Part shown: positions 28,423 to 37,646 of the stretch, piece by piece
Layout: every line of letters starts with the position of its first letter
Numbering within the stretch: the first letter of the stretch is position 1
NCBI RefSeq assembly: GCF_900601905.1
Contig: NZ_UWFA01000259.1
Span: forward strand, 1 to 64,000
Length of the DNA stretch: 64,000 nucleotides
Direction: 5' to 3'
DNA from: Pseudomonas viridiflava
Lineage (GTDB): Bacteria > Pseudomonadota > Gammaproteobacteria > Pseudomonadales > Pseudomonadaceae
Program-made: the position numbers and the translations under genes
Notes under the pieces: generated by a model
Seen by the model: only the letters and a program-made list of their open reading frames with translations
Told to the model about the DNA's origin: nothing
Databases searched by the model: none

Positions 28423-29697
28423 TTAGCTCATTACCGTTTCAGTGCGCTTGCGTCCACGCATGTGTGAATAAGTCTGCAGATTGCAGGTGTTGGCTTCATC
28501 CGCCTTCGGCTTCTGTTGAATTTCCTGGCGGGCCCGATGAAGAACGCCGTTCGCGGCATACCTGTAGCCGTTGTGTTCGATGCACGGATGACCGGCAATC
28601 AGGGTCAGAATCTCGTCAGAGGCATCGAACACATTGCTGATCTTGCCGGGAAAAATATAGATGACCCGGTCTTTTTCGAACGTGACGGCGCTGCGAAATT
28701 CAGAACGGGTTTTCAGCTTGGCCAGCACCGCGCCTTTCCAGCCCTTGTAGCTGAAACGACGGGAAAATTCAGGCCAGAAACGACACATTTCGGCCTCGGT
28801 CAGTGGTTTGACAGTAGACGCGATAAAGTTGTCCGTTAATTCTGCCAGTTGCCCCTTGGCTGCCTCGACGCTCGGGAATGAGCCCATGATGGTGTAACTG
28901 CCGTGGGTCAGGATGTAGTCGACGGGATAGGCACCGTGGGCCGCGATGGTCGGCATCAGGCAGGGGAACCAGCCATCCATGACGATGAATGACAGCGGCT
29001 TCTCGGCCGGTTGCAGGTCTTCATAACGCAACCCCAGGCAAGGCTGGTACACCACCTCCACATCAAACGGAAAATCTTGCTCGAAACGCTCCGGCAGCAG
29101 CGAGGTAAACCCCGTGGTGTTAATCACCAGATCAAATGCGAAGTGGCTGCCGTTATCGCGGTAGACGTTGTTAACGTTGCCGCTGCGCACGATGCGCTGA
29201 GCGCTGAAGTTGGTGATGATTTGCACCCCGGCAGCCTGCAACCTGTTGCGAAAAAACGCTCGTAGCCGATCACCCAGAACCACGCTCGGTTCTTCAAGAT
29301 TGAACGCGGCCTGTAGCTGATCAAATTCACTGCTGCCCAGGTCAATCTCCTGGCACTCCGGGGATTCATGGCAGACCTGAGCAAAGGTTTCGGTGCTGAC
29401 TTTGGACGGCATGCCCAAGGCATCGGTTGTTCCTTGCGCATAAATCGCAGACTCATGCGCCACGACCAGTTCTGGATAGGCCGTGCAAAAACGGTCAAAT
29501 GCTTTCAGACAGGCATCCCGAGTCGGCTTGGAGCGTGGGTAATGCGGCCCTTTGTGCAGGCGTATCCCGAATTCGCCGGAGACGCCTTGAAAGATATCGG
29601 CGTTCTTTTCCAGCAAGACGACCTGATGGCCAGCCTTGGTCAACTCCAGTGCACAATGCGAACCGTTCCAGCCCGCGCCAATGATTCCAATCTTCAT
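28423..29697 (-). CDS. FAD-dependent oxidoreductase
   Basis: 424 residues from the ATG at 29697 (MKIGIIGAGWNGSHCALEL); AGGGAGAAG precedes it. The N-terminal dinucleotide fold GAGWNG with VVLLEK ten residues after the glycine loop, and the second FAD stretch VINTTGFTSLLPE, mark a DAO/lycopene-cyclase-like flavoprotein. No membrane segment. The frame can be read further upstream to 29817, but without a ribosome site. It forms an operon with the SnoaL-like gene and is divergent from an ECF sigma factor gene with 223 bases between. Substrate unknown. Confidence 0.82.
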   Translation of the reverse strand: MKIGIIGAGWNGSHCALELTKAGHQVVLLEKNADIFQGVSGEFGIRLHKGPHYPRSKPTRDACLKAFDRFCTAYPELVVAHESAIYAQGTTDALGMPSKVSTETFAQVCHESPECQEIDLGSSEFDQLQAAFNLEEPSVVLGDRLRAFFRNRLQAAGVQIITNFSAQRIVRSGNVNNVYRDNGSHFAFDLVINTTGFTSLLPERFEQDFPFDVEVVYQPCLGLRYEDLQPAEKPLSFIVMDGWFPCLMPTIAAHGAYPVDYILTHGSYTIMGSFPSVEAAKGQLAELTDNFIASTVKPLTEAEMCRFWPEFSRRFSYKGWKGAVLAKLKTRSEFRSAVTFEKDRVIYIFPGKISNVFDASDEILTLIAGHPCIEHNGYRYAANGVLHRARQEIQQKPKADEANTCNLQTYSHMRGRKRTETVMS

Positions 29698-29920
29698 GAT
29701 CACTTCTCCCTTGGTTGAAGCCTCGCACTGTGCGATGGCTGTGCACCTAGAGAGCGTCATGCCGGGGTTATTACAGATGGAAAAGTAAGGGCGTATGTCT
29801 TTGAGTAAACGCAGCACCTGTAGATGACGGGAGCCACTATTTTGGGAAAAATCCTACAGTCACGACCTGAGGTTAGCGGTAAGGTACTGCCACTTTCGCG
29901 ACCCATAGAGCGGCACGCAC

Positions 29921-30529
29921 ATGAATGATGATGCTCGACTGCTTCAGCGGCTTCTCGCGGGTGAGGCCCAGGCCTACACGCAGCTGGTGCAGACCTATCA
30001 GAGCGCCATGCGCGCGGTGGCTTATGCCATCGTCGGCTCGCGCAATTGTGATGATGTCGTTCAGGATGCCTGGCTGTCCGTTGTGCGCAATCTGCCGGGG
30101 TTTCAGGGGCGCTCCAGCCTCAAGACCTGGCTGCTGACGATCACTGCCAATCAGGCCAAGACTCGCTACAAGCAGAACCGTCGTGAAGTCTCGCTGGAAG
30201 AGGTGCCGGGGCCTCACGGTACTGTCGGCGATGACCGCTTTTCACCGGTCAACGGCCATTGGTCATCCGCTCCGGTGACCTGGCATCACGATACGCCCGA
30301 GGCATTGCTGGCCGAGAGTGAGTTGCGTGAGTGTCTCAATCACACGTTGCTTGGGCTATCGGATCTGCAAAGCAGCGTTTTACTGCTGCGCGAGCGTCAG
30401 GGGCTGGAGCTGGAAGACATCTCCAGCCTGCTGGCGATCTCGCTGTCCAACGTGCGGGTTCTGCTGCATCGGGCAAGGTTGAAAGTGTTTGTCACTCTGG
30501 AGCATTTTGAGGAAACCGGGACATGCTGA
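29921..30529 (+). CDS. ECF sigma factor
   Basis: 202 residues with sigma region 2 (RNCDDVVQDAWLSVVRNLPG and LKTWLLTITANQAKTRYKQN, about 40-90) and region 4 (LEDISSLLAISLSNVRVLLH, about 165-185). The linker between them is long (about 95-135). It is followed by a zinc-type anti-sigma gene that overlaps by 7 bases, so this is a self-contained signalling pair. The divergent FAD oxidoreductase and SnoaL-like genes are the nearest candidates for its target operon. Confidence 0.9.
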   Translation: MNDDARLLQRLLAGEAQAYTQLVQTYQSAMRAVAYAIVGSRNCDDVVQDAWLSVVRNLPGFQGRSSLKTWLLTITANQAKTRYKQNRREVSLEEVPGPHGTVGDDRFSPVNGHWSSAPVTWHHDTPEALLAESELRECLNHTLLGLSDLQSSVLLLRERQGLELEDISSLLAISLSNVRVLLHRARLKVFVTLEHFEETGTC

Positions 30530-30759
30530 CCTGCAAGGAACAAGTCGCCTTATCGAGTGACTTCCTCGATAAGCAGTTGAGTTTTCGGCAGCGCTCGATG
30601 ATGTGGAATCATTTTATTTTTTGCGCTGACTGTCGGCGGTTCATTGAGCAGATGCGTCTGATGCAGAAAACCCTGCGGGCCATGCCAGAGGATGCAGTGC
30701 CGGACGCTGCCAGTCTGGGGGAGCGTCTGGCAGCCGAACATCTTGAAGGGACAAAATAA
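30523..30759 (+). CDS. Small zinc-finger anti-sigma factor
   Basis: 78 residues. The zinc anti-sigma signature His30-x3-Cys34-x2-Cys37 is clear, with Cys4 as possible fourth ligand. No membrane segment follows, so it is a soluble sensor in which zinc or thiol redox state may control sigma binding. It overlaps the sigma gene. Confidence 0.85.
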   Translation: MLTCKEQVALSSDFLDKQLSFRQRSMMWNHFIFCADCRRFIEQMRLMQKTLRAMPEDAVPDAASLGERLAAEHLEGTK

Positions 30760-30838
30760 GCACACCTTGAAATCCGGCTTGGCACATTGAGACTCAAGCC
30801 TGAAACTTGGCCCATCAACCCCATTTCAAGGCTGTCGC

Positions 30839-31408
30839 ATGATCACCATTCGCCCCATGACTGCTGAAGACTTCGAGCGCTTCTGGCCCACTTTTCAGGC
30901 TGTGATCAGCGCGCGGGAAACGTATGCCTACGATCCGCTGATGACCAGGGACCAAGCTCTGCATCTCTGGCTGGAGTACCCGGCGCACAGCCTTGTCGCT
31001 GAAGAAGACGGCGTATTGCTTGGCAGTTATTACCTCAAAGCCAATGCTGCCGGGCCCGGGAGCCATGTGTGCAACTGCGGTTATATGGTCAGCGAAGCGG
31101 CGCGTGGACGAGGCGTGGCGCGCCTGATGTGCGAGCATTCTCAAACGCTGGCCAGGGACAATGGTTTTCTGGCGATGCAGTTCAACTCGGTGGTATCAAC
31201 CAACGAAGCGGCAGTGGCGCTGTGGCAGAAGCTGGGTTTTGAAGTGGTCGGCCGCCTGCCGCGTGCCTACCAGCATGCGCGGCTGGGGCTTGTGGATTGC
31301 CTGGTGATGTACAAGTGGCTGGCGGTCGAGCAGGGCGCACCGGCCAAGCTCATCGGGCGCAAGAATATCGAGTCAGTGGTGTCCCGACCACGCCGGCCGA
31401 AGCCTTGA
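30839..31408 (+). CDS. GNAT-family N-acetyltransferase
   Basis: 189 residues. Acetyl-CoA loop ARGRGVARLM follows the strand CNCGYMVSEA; VSTNEAAVALWQKLGFEVVG is motif B. A basic tail of about 25 residues ends the protein. Substrate unknown. It lies 79 bases after the anti-sigma gene on the same strand and might be read from the sigma-factor promoter. Confidence 0.88.
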   Translation: MITIRPMTAEDFERFWPTFQAVISARETYAYDPLMTRDQALHLWLEYPAHSLVAEEDGVLLGSYYLKANAAGPGSHVCNCGYMVSEAARGRGVARLMCEHSQTLARDNGFLAMQFNSVVSTNEAAVALWQKLGFEVVGRLPRAYQHARLGLVDCLVMYKWLAVEQGAPAKLIGRKNIESVVSRPRRPKP

Positions 31409-31430
31409 AATCCAATCTGGAGCTCCTTCC

Positions 31431-31520
31431 CTGTAGGAGCTTCCCTGTAGGAGCGCGCTTGGCCGCGATAGCGTCCGATCAGGCTTGATTCTTATGCTGA
31501 CACGACGCGATCGCGGCTAG
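31431..31520. repeat. Degenerate REP copies
   Basis: CTGTAGGAGC occurs twice 14 bases apart (31431 and 31445); the second runs into GCGCTTGGCCGCGAT and is faced by a decayed arm GCGATCGCGGCTAGTGC. It looks like a broken inverted pair with a small duplication. Confidence 0.6.
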
Positions 31521-31523
31521 TGC

Positions 31524-31862
31524 CTAAACCTCCGAACACGCCATCATCCCGATGTCTTCAACCACCGAGCGACTGATTACCGGGTTCTCCGGCCAGTCAC
31601 TGTGCTGGTTTTCGAGGATTTCCAGGGTGTGGCCGGTGCCGACCATCTGCACGGTGTGTTTCTCACAGTTGTAGCGGCGCTTGGTGTACAGCTCGCCGCT
31701 CAGCCCGGTGCGTTTGGTGACGATGACGCGTTGGGCAGGGTTGCCGCTTTTGTGCACCAGCACGTGTTTCCCGTACGGGTCGCTGGGAACCTGAATGGTG
31801 ATTCCTTCGAGCGCGAAGGCCGACGCCGTTCCCAGCCATAACAACAGCATTGCCCACTTCAT
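31524..31862 (-). CDS. Small exported hypothetical protein
   Basis: 112 residues. Signal peptide MKWAMLLLWLGTASAFA precedes the mature start LEG. Two cysteines (RYNCEKHTVQM and MMACSEV) could form a disulfide in the periplasm. The mature part is about 95 residues and beta-rich. I do not recognise the family. The 313 bases upstream (31863-32175) contain no gene I can support and end in the promoter region of the ycaC gene. Confidence 0.75.
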   Translation of the reverse strand: MKWAMLLLWLGTASAFALEGITIQVPSDPYGKHVLVHKSGNPAQRVIVTKRTGLSGELYTKRRYNCEKHTVQMVGTGHTLEILENQHSDWPENPVISRSVVEDIGMMACSEV

Positions 31863-32175
31863 AGGCTCTCCTTGCCGACTGCCTGAACCTGACCAGGCGC
31901 GTCATCCGATGATCGTTCGGCACGATGCCGATCTCTTGACTATCGGCGGGCTGGCGGGGACCTGCAAGGCGGGCACCGGAAATCCGGCGAACGGTCGTGG
32001 CAACAGCCTGAAACGGATACCGCCAAGCACTCACCAAGCGCGCACAGGTGCTCATTGTCCTTTCCTGGTTGACAGTTAAACCCGTTTCAGCCGATTTATC
32101 CCTCTCAAGTGGATCGTTAATCTAGCCCCAAGTTGAACGACAGCTTCTAAACCCACTTCGAAAAAGGACTCCACC

Positions 32176-32808
32176 ATGACTAACGCCACTTACAACCGCC
32201 TGAACAAAGACGACGCCGTAGTACTGATGATCGACCACCAGACCGGCCTGATTTCCCTGGTTCAGGACTTCAGCCCGAACGAGTTCAAGAACAACGTGCT
32301 GGCCCTGGCTGACGTGGCCAAGTTCTTCGAGTTGCCGACCATCCTCACCACCAGCTTCGAACAAGGCCCGAATGGTCCGCTGGTTCCAGAGTTGAAAGAG
32401 ATGTTTCCAGACGCTCCGTACATCGCTCGCCCTGGTCAGATCAACGCCTGGGACAACGAAGATTTCGTCAAGGCGATCAAGGCAACCGGCCGCAAGCAGC
32501 TGATCATCGCCGGTGTGGTGACGGATGTGTGCGTCACCTTCCCGACCTTGTCGGCGCTGGCTGAAGGTTTTGATGTGTTCGTGGTGACTGACTCGTCGGG
32601 CACCTTCAACACCACCGTGCAACAGGCAGCCTGGAACCGCATGACTCAAGCCGGTGCACAGATGATGAACTGGTTCTCGGTGGCCTGTGAGCTGCAAGGC
32701 GACTGGCGCAACGATATCGAAGGCCTGGGCAACCTGCTGTCGCAGCGCATTCCTAACTACCGCAACCTGATGAACAGCTACTCGGCCATGGCTGCTCGCC
32801 AGAGCTGA
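32176..32808 (+). CDS. ycaC: YcaC-type isochorismatase-like hydrolase
   Basis: 210 residues. The cysteine-hydrolase triad of the family is visible: Asp in VVLMIDHQTGL (about 20), Lys in FVKAIKATGRKQLIIAG (about 85) and Cys in VVTDVCVTFPTL (about 118). It matches YcaC of E. coli and Pseudomonas in length and in the C-terminal NYRNLMNSY. The substrate of YcaC is not known. AAAAAGGA lies upstream and a strong terminator follows, so it is a single-gene unit. Confidence 0.85.
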   Translation: MTNATYNRLNKDDAVVLMIDHQTGLISLVQDFSPNEFKNNVLALADVAKFFELPTILTTSFEQGPNGPLVPELKEMFPDAPYIARPGQINAWDNEDFVKAIKATGRKQLIIAGVVTDVCVTFPTLSALAEGFDVFVVTDSSGTFNTTVQQAAWNRMTQAGAQMMNWFSVACELQGDWRNDIEGLGNLLSQRIPNYRNLMNSYSAMAARQS

Positions 32809-32820
32809 TCAGCCTGAACA

Positions 32821-32852
32821 CGAAAAGCCCGCCCGCAAAGGCGGGCTTTTCG
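32821..32852 (+). terminator. ycaC terminator
   Basis: Stem AAAAGCCCGCC/GGCGGGCTTTT starts 13 bases after the ycaC stop codon. Confidence 0.85.
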
Positions 32853-32910
32853 GCGTTGTACCCTGGCAACGCTGGGCGGGGGTGGGGATTTACGCTTGGA
32901 ACGATGGCTG

Positions 32911-32992
32911 TAAGAGTGAGCTTGCTCGCAATAGCGTCAAGTCAGGCGATAGTTTTCTGAACAGGTCTACCGCTATCGCGAGAAGCTACAGG
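32911..32992. repeat. Degenerate family-E REP pair
   Basis: GAGTGAGCTTGCTCGCAATAGCG is faced by CGCTATCGCGAGAAGCTACAG. The inner arms still pair, the outer ones have decayed. Confidence 0.55.
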
Positions 32993-33025
32993 GTCGGTGT
33001 CTGGACTGCGGGGACTTCTCATAAA

Positions 33026-33056
33026 CAGCAAAGCCCGCGCGAGGCGGGCTTTGCTG
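33026..33056 (-). terminator. Gluconate dehydrogenase operon terminator
   Basis: Stem CAGCAAAGCCCGC/GCGGGCTTTGCTG with a 3-5 base loop lies 23 bases after the cytochrome stop codon on the minus strand. Confidence 0.75.
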
Positions 33057-33078
33057 GTGTTACTTGCAGGGCAAACCG

Positions 33079-34458
33079 TTATTGCTTGTTGCCCGCCTCA
33101 AGGGTGGTCTTGTCCAGCGAATGACCTTTGGCCAGCGTCGCACGAACCTCCTGCACCAGCCTGGCCGAGACCGCCGGAGCCTGGTTGGACCAGCCCTGAC
33201 GCAGGAAACTGGCCAATTCGGCAACTTCCGCGTCGTTCATGCGCTGGGCAAAACCTGGCATCGGCAGGATCGACGGCGCACGTTCGGTGGAAGGCGTCTT
33301 GGCACCGGCCAGAATCACGTGGACCAGCGCTGTCGGGTCCTGAGCATTGATGATCGAAGCACCGTCCAGACGCGGGAAGATCCGCGAGGCACCTTCGCCT
33401 TTGACGAAGTGGCACGCGCCACAGTTGTCCAGATAGAGGCGCTCACCCAGGCTCAGGTCCCTGGCTGCGGTCAGCTTGCTGGCCGTGGCGTCGCTGCGCT
33501 TGGCGTCGTGCTGATAAACCGCCTTGGCGTCAGAACCCAGCGACTTCAGATACGCCGCCATTGCCTGCAGGTCTTCATCAGTCATGTGCGACGTGCTGTT
33601 GGCGACCACATCAGTCATTTCGCCCGCTACCGAGGCTTTGTCGTTACGACCCGAACCCAGGTAATCGACGATTTCGTCCTGCGACCAATGTGCAACGCCA
33701 CGCAACGCAGGCACGGCCCAGCCGTTGAGCAAGGCACCGCTCAGGTAGTCAGGATTTGTTTCGTCCAGACCCTTTTCCTGCAGGGTCAGCGCGCGAGGGG
33801 TATGGCACGAACCGCAATGGCCCAGGCCTTGTACCAGATACGCGCCACGAGCGATCTCTGGATCGACACCTGCAACAGGAGCAGGGGTGAGCTCAGATGA
33901 TGGCGGGGGTGTCGGCGAGAAGAACGTGCGCCAGTAAGCCAGTGGCCAGCGAATCGACAACGGCCAAGGGATGTCATTGGCCTTGTTCGCTTGCCTGACG
34001 GGCTCAACACCCTTCATGAAGTACGCGTACAGCGCTTGCGTGTCCTGATCCGAGACCCTGGCATATGACGGGAACGGCATCGCCGGGTACAGCGCGCTGC
34101 CGTTGTGGTTGATGCCACGGCGCACAGCGCGTTCGAAGTCGCCATAGGTCCAGCCACCAATACCGGTTTCCTTGTCCGGCGTGATGTTGGTGGCGTAGAT
34201 CGTGCCGATGGGTGACTCAATGCCAAGCCCGCCCGCGAAGGTTTTGCCACCATCGTGAGCGGTGTGGCACGCCACGCAGTCCCCGGCACGCGCCAGGTAA
34301 GCGCCTTTGCTGACGAGTTCAGGCGTGATGTCCTGAGTCATCTGCGCGGACGCATCACCGGAGCGATTGAGGAACACACTGACCAGCCAGGCCAGCAACG
34401 CCAGCACGATGCAGACCGCCAGCAATACCAGCAGTGGGGAGCGGGATTTGGGTGTCAT
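33079..34458 (-). CDS. Gluconate 2-dehydrogenase, triheme cytochrome c subunit
   Basis: 459 residues from the ATG at 34458, which has GAGGAG nine bases upstream. An N-terminal hydrophobic segment (about 9-30) anchors or exports it. Three heme c sites are visible: CVACH (61-65), CGSCH (215-219) and CGACH (346-350), each followed by a possible axial Met. It passes electrons from the flavoprotein to ubiquinone or oxidase in the periplasmic membrane face. It is the third gene of the gamma-flavoprotein-cytochrome operon, the order I recall for PA2264-PA2266. Confidence 0.93.
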   Translation of the reverse strand: MTPKSRSPLLVLLAVCIVLALLAWLVSVFLNRSGDASAQMTQDITPELVSKGAYLARAGDCVACHTAHDGGKTFAGGLGIESPIGTIYATNITPDKETGIGGWTYGDFERAVRRGINHNGSALYPAMPFPSYARVSDQDTQALYAYFMKGVEPVRQANKANDIPWPLSIRWPLAYWRTFFSPTPPPSSELTPAPVAGVDPEIARGAYLVQGLGHCGSCHTPRALTLQEKGLDETNPDYLSGALLNGWAVPALRGVAHWSQDEIVDYLGSGRNDKASVAGEMTDVVANSTSHMTDEDLQAMAAYLKSLGSDAKAVYQHDAKRSDATASKLTAARDLSLGERLYLDNCGACHFVKGEGASRIFPRLDGASIINAQDPTALVHVILAGAKTPSTERAPSILPMPGFAQRMNDAEVAELASFLRQGWSNQAPAVSARLVQEVRATLAKGHSLDKTTLEAGNKQ

Positions 34459-34469
34459 GTTCGCGCTCC

Positions 34470-36239
34470 TCATGCCTGCACCAGCGGGCCAGGGTTTTTA
34501 ATATATTGCTCGACGATGGCCTTGGCCGAAAACAGGGTCAACGCGCCGATCAGCGACGTAGGGTTGGCCTGGAAGTTCTGCGGGAAAGCGTTGCCGCCCG
34601 GCACGAACACGTTGTGCACGTCCCAGCTCTGCAGATAACGGTTCAGCGCCGTAGTCTTGGGGTCGTCGCCCATCACCGCGCCGCCCACGTTATGGGTGGA
34701 CACGTACTTGGTGATATCCCAATGGGAGTCCATCGACAGGAAGCTTTCGCTGTAGCTGTCCGGGCCCAGTTCCTTGGTGATAGCCAGCACGATCTTGCGC
34801 AAGTGCTGCTGCAATTTCAGCTCGTTCTGTTTCCAGTCGAAGGTGATGCGCAGCAAGGGCAGACCCCATGGATCTTTGTAGGTCGGGTCCAGATCCACAT
34901 AGTGGCCGCGATAGGACTGGCAACTGGTGGTGATGCTGACCTTCATCGAGTGGCCGTACCAATCCTGCATGCCTTCCTTCCAGCCCTGGCCCCAATCCGG
35001 CGTACCGCTTGGCAGCGCGGTGCCGATCGGCGCACCGGTGGCTTGCGAGCTGTGGATCTTGGCGCCGCCAATGAAGCCCAGGGACGGGCCGTCGTAGTTG
35101 CCTGGCGAGATGTCGTTGAACATCTGGCCGGTCGCACCGGCGGTGGCGAACGGGTTGAATTCCTTGTCCTTGAAGAACAGCGTCGAGCCGCCGTTGCTGA
35201 GAAACGCGTAGTTGCGACCCACCGTGCCGGTTTCGGTGATCGGGTCATAAGGCTTGCCGATACCGGACAGCAGCATCAGGCGCACATTGACGAACTGGAA
35301 ACCGGCCAGGATCACGATGCCTGCTGGCTGGAAAACCAGGTTGCCGTCGGCGTCAGCGTAGGTCACGCCTTTGGCGGTTTTGCCGTCCGGATGCAGCTCG
35401 ACTTTCAGGACGTTGGCGTTGACGCGGTAGGAGAAGTTCTCCATGCGCTTGAGCGAGTCCAGCACTGCAGTTTGCGGCGAGGCTTTCGAATAGTTCAGGC
35501 ATGGGTACTTGCTGCAATAGCCGCAGTAGTTGCACGGCGCGATCTGGTTGCCGTACGGGTTGGTCCAGGCCTGGGACACGTTCGCCGACGGGTTCGGGAA
35601 CGGGTGGTAACCCATCCTGGTGGCCACTTCGGCAAACATTTTGGTGTTCAGCGTGTCTTGCAGAGGCGGCAGCGGGAAGGGCTCCGAACGCGGACCTTCG
35701 AACGGATCGCCGCCCGCCATGATCTGGCCACGCAGGTTGCCGGTATTGCCGGACAGGCCGCAGATCTTGTCGAACTTGTCGAGGAACGGCTCGATTTCTT
35801 CCCAGGTGAACGGGTAGTCGCCGATGCGCATGTCTTCCTGCAGGATGCCCGGCTTGTAGGCCTGGTCTGCATAAGTCTTGAGCTTGATGTCGGTCGGCGT
35901 AGGACGAATCAGTACGCCGGTCCAGTGCAGGCCCGAGCCGCCGACGCCCGTGCCGGGTTCGAACGCGCCCCATTTACGCGTCGGCAGCGCGACGTCGTTG
36001 GCGGTGTGGCGTACGGTCATGGCGGCCGCTTTCGGGGTGGCCATGATTTTGTTGCGAATGCCGTAGGCGTATTGATCCGCAGGCTTTGGATAAGCGAAGT
36101 CGGTGTTGTTGCGATCTTCACCGCGCTCCAGGGCGCGCACCTTCAAACCTGCCTGAGCCAGTTCAATGCTCATCAACGAGCCGGCCCAGCCGAGGCCGAC
36201 GACGACTACGTCGACTTCGTCATTAGTAATATTTGCCAT
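34470..36239 (-). CDS. Gluconate 2-dehydrogenase flavoprotein subunit (GMC family)
   Basis: 589 residues. N-terminal FAD fold GLGWAG (15-20), EPGTGVGGSGLHW (about 94-106), and a C-terminal catalytic block with STHNVGG and PGGNAFPQN. The four-cysteine cluster C236-x2-C239-x2-C242-x4-C247 matches the iron-sulfur site described for bacterial FAD-dependent sugar dehydrogenases. It oxidises gluconate to 2-ketogluconate in the periplasm. It has no signal of its own and probably travels with the Tat-carrying subunit 3 made from the next gene upstream. Confidence 0.92.
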   Translation of the reverse strand: MANITNDEVDVVVVGLGWAGSLMSIELAQAGLKVRALERGEDRNNTDFAYPKPADQYAYGIRNKIMATPKAAAMTVRHTANDVALPTRKWGAFEPGTGVGGSGLHWTGVLIRPTPTDIKLKTYADQAYKPGILQEDMRIGDYPFTWEEIEPFLDKFDKICGLSGNTGNLRGQIMAGGDPFEGPRSEPFPLPPLQDTLNTKMFAEVATRMGYHPFPNPSANVSQAWTNPYGNQIAPCNYCGYCSKYPCLNYSKASPQTAVLDSLKRMENFSYRVNANVLKVELHPDGKTAKGVTYADADGNLVFQPAGIVILAGFQFVNVRLMLLSGIGKPYDPITETGTVGRNYAFLSNGGSTLFFKDKEFNPFATAGATGQMFNDISPGNYDGPSLGFIGGAKIHSSQATGAPIGTALPSGTPDWGQGWKEGMQDWYGHSMKVSITTSCQSYRGHYVDLDPTYKDPWGLPLLRITFDWKQNELKLQQHLRKIVLAITKELGPDSYSESFLSMDSHWDITKYVSTHNVGGAVMGDDPKTTALNRYLQSWDVHNVFVPGGNAFPQNFQANPTSLIGALTLFSAKAIVEQYIKNPGPLVQA

Positions 36240-36275
36240 GAGAAACCTATGCTGGAAATGCTTGGCGAAAAGAGA

Positions 36276-36995
36276 TCAACCGCGCTGGCCGCTGATGCTG
36301 ACCGGGCCGAGGGGGTACTTGACGTTGTGCTGTGTCACCCATTCCACGTAGCTGGCGCGGGCTCCGGGGAAACCGATGGCAATCCAGGCTTTCATGCCCT
36401 TGTTGCCGCCATAGATCGGGTCGGAGAGATAACCCTGCCGGGTGTGGTTGAGCAGTTCGCCAAAGAACTGTTTGGACTTGAGCACGTCTTCGCCAAAGGT
36501 CTTGAAGCTCACCTCGCCTTTTTGCAGCTGTTTCAAGACGTCGTCTTTTTGCGCGGTCTCCAGCGCGGCGAAGTTTTTGCCGTGCCTGGCTTGGCAGAAC
36601 GCGTTAACGCACTGGATGCCCTTCTGATAGATCTCTTGCGGGCGATAGGGGATCTGGTAACCCATTTCCGCTGGCGCATCGAGCTTGAAAGGACCTTCCA
36701 GATAGATCTCGCTGCCCAGATCACTGGCCAGTTGCTGATCGACAAAAATCGGCACGTTGGTTTCCAGCGCCCCCGGGCCACGGCCTTCGGCTGGAATGAT
36801 GCGGTCGCAAGCGGCCATGATGAAGGCCCATTCGGCCGCGCTGAAAAAGGTCGGACGGTATTCTTCAAGCTTCGGCGCAACCATCTCCGCTGCATCAGCG
36901 GCGCTCAGGCCTTTGATAGCCACGCCTATCGCTGGTAAGGCAATCAGAGAAGAAAGCAGAAACTTCCTTCGTGACGTTGGTTTGTTCAACAACAT
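36276..36995 (-). CDS. Gluconate 2-dehydrogenase subunit 3 (Tat signal)
   Basis: 239 residues. Twin-arginine signal TSRRKFLLSSLIALPAIG at about 7-24, with cleavage probably after AADA. The rest, with FFSAAEWAFIMAACDRIIPA, is the gluconate dehydrogenase subunit 3 family. It escorts the folded flavoprotein through the Tat system and stabilises it. AAGGGG lies ten bases before the ATG. It is first in the operon. Confidence 0.92.
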   Translation of the reverse strand: MLLNKPTSRRKFLLSSLIALPAIGVAIKGLSAADAAEMVAPKLEEYRPTFFSAAEWAFIMAACDRIIPAEGRGPGALETNVPIFVDQQLASDLGSEIYLEGPFKLDAPAEMGYQIPYRPQEIYQKGIQCVNAFCQARHGKNFAALETAQKDDVLKQLQKGEVSFKTFGEDVLKSKQFFGELLNHTRQGYLSDPIYGGNKGMKAWIAIGFPGARASYVEWVTQHNVKYPLGPVSISGQRG

Positions 36996-37462
36996 GTAAA
37001 GGCCCCTTGAATGCTCACAAGAAACCCGGACGGTGCTTTTCGGAAATCGAAAGCCTCGACTTGCTGTGCAACCCCTGGCGAAACGCGAATAGCGCGCAGC
37101 CGAATGCGCCCTCGATTGAAGGACAGTGACGGCGGCGTTTTTCAGGTTCCGGATCGTTTCAACGAAAAGCGATGGCTGGAGATTTCCCCAAACCGGCGGC
37201 GGTCAACGTAAAAGGCATACGTTAACAGTCGACAGACAACTCGCAGTCGTTTCAGGCGCGGGGGCGCAATCTGGAACAGGGCTGGCAGACCTCGGGGGTT
37301 GCTCTAATTGTGATCGTTTGCAAAGGGCCTGCTGGATGGAAAAGCTCATTCAGCACAGCATGGAGGCGCGACACTTGAGTGCCGTCTGCTCATCACGGGT
37401 AGCCCGATGCTATCAGGTTTGGAAAATTTGAGACAAATTATTTCCTGTTTATTGTCAAGGTG

Positions 37463-37492
37463 TTGCGATGTCGCATCTGGTACGTACGTACC
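37463..37492. promoter_or_regulatory. Two adjacent palindromes
   Basis: TGCGATGTCGCA (37463-37474) is followed four bases later by the perfect 14-mer GGTACGTACGTACC (37479-37492) and then GTTTTTTG. Either can be a regulator site; the second has no loop, so it is a poor terminator. Confidence 0.45.
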
Positions 37493-37519
37493 GTTTTTTG
37501 CACGGATTTGATGATTTTC

Positions 37520-37610
37520 CGTGGGAGTCGAACTTGCTCGTGAAGAACGACGGCGCAGGTTTACCTGCAGAATCGCGTCGCCTGTAGGGCGAGGCTTGCC
37601 CGCGATATAG
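37520..37610. repeat. Degenerate REP pair
   Basis: GTGGGAGTCGAACTTGCTCG and CCTGTAGGGCGAGGCTTGCC remain from REP copies in the same orientation. Confidence 0.5.
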
Positions 37611-37646
37611 GCACCGCAATTTCCAGATAGATCACCCTGTCTTATC

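Larger units (their letters stand above)
36996..37646. other. 651-base stretch without a recognisable gene
   Basis: No reading frame here looks real. It holds a dyad AACGTA-N7-TACGTT (37204-37222), two adjacent palindromes (37463-37492) and a decayed REP (37520-37610). The promoter of the gluconate dehydrogenase operon must lie near its left side. Confidence 0.5.

Noticed and set aside
31663..32055. 130-codon minus-strand frame upstream of the small exported protein
   Set aside because: It overlaps that gene in another frame and has arginine-rich shadow composition, no ribosome site and no recognisable motif.
34434..36938. 834-codon open frame antisense to the gluconate dehydrogenase flavoprotein
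   Set aside because: High-GC shadow frame. The opposite strand encodes a full GMC enzyme with all motifs and operon context.
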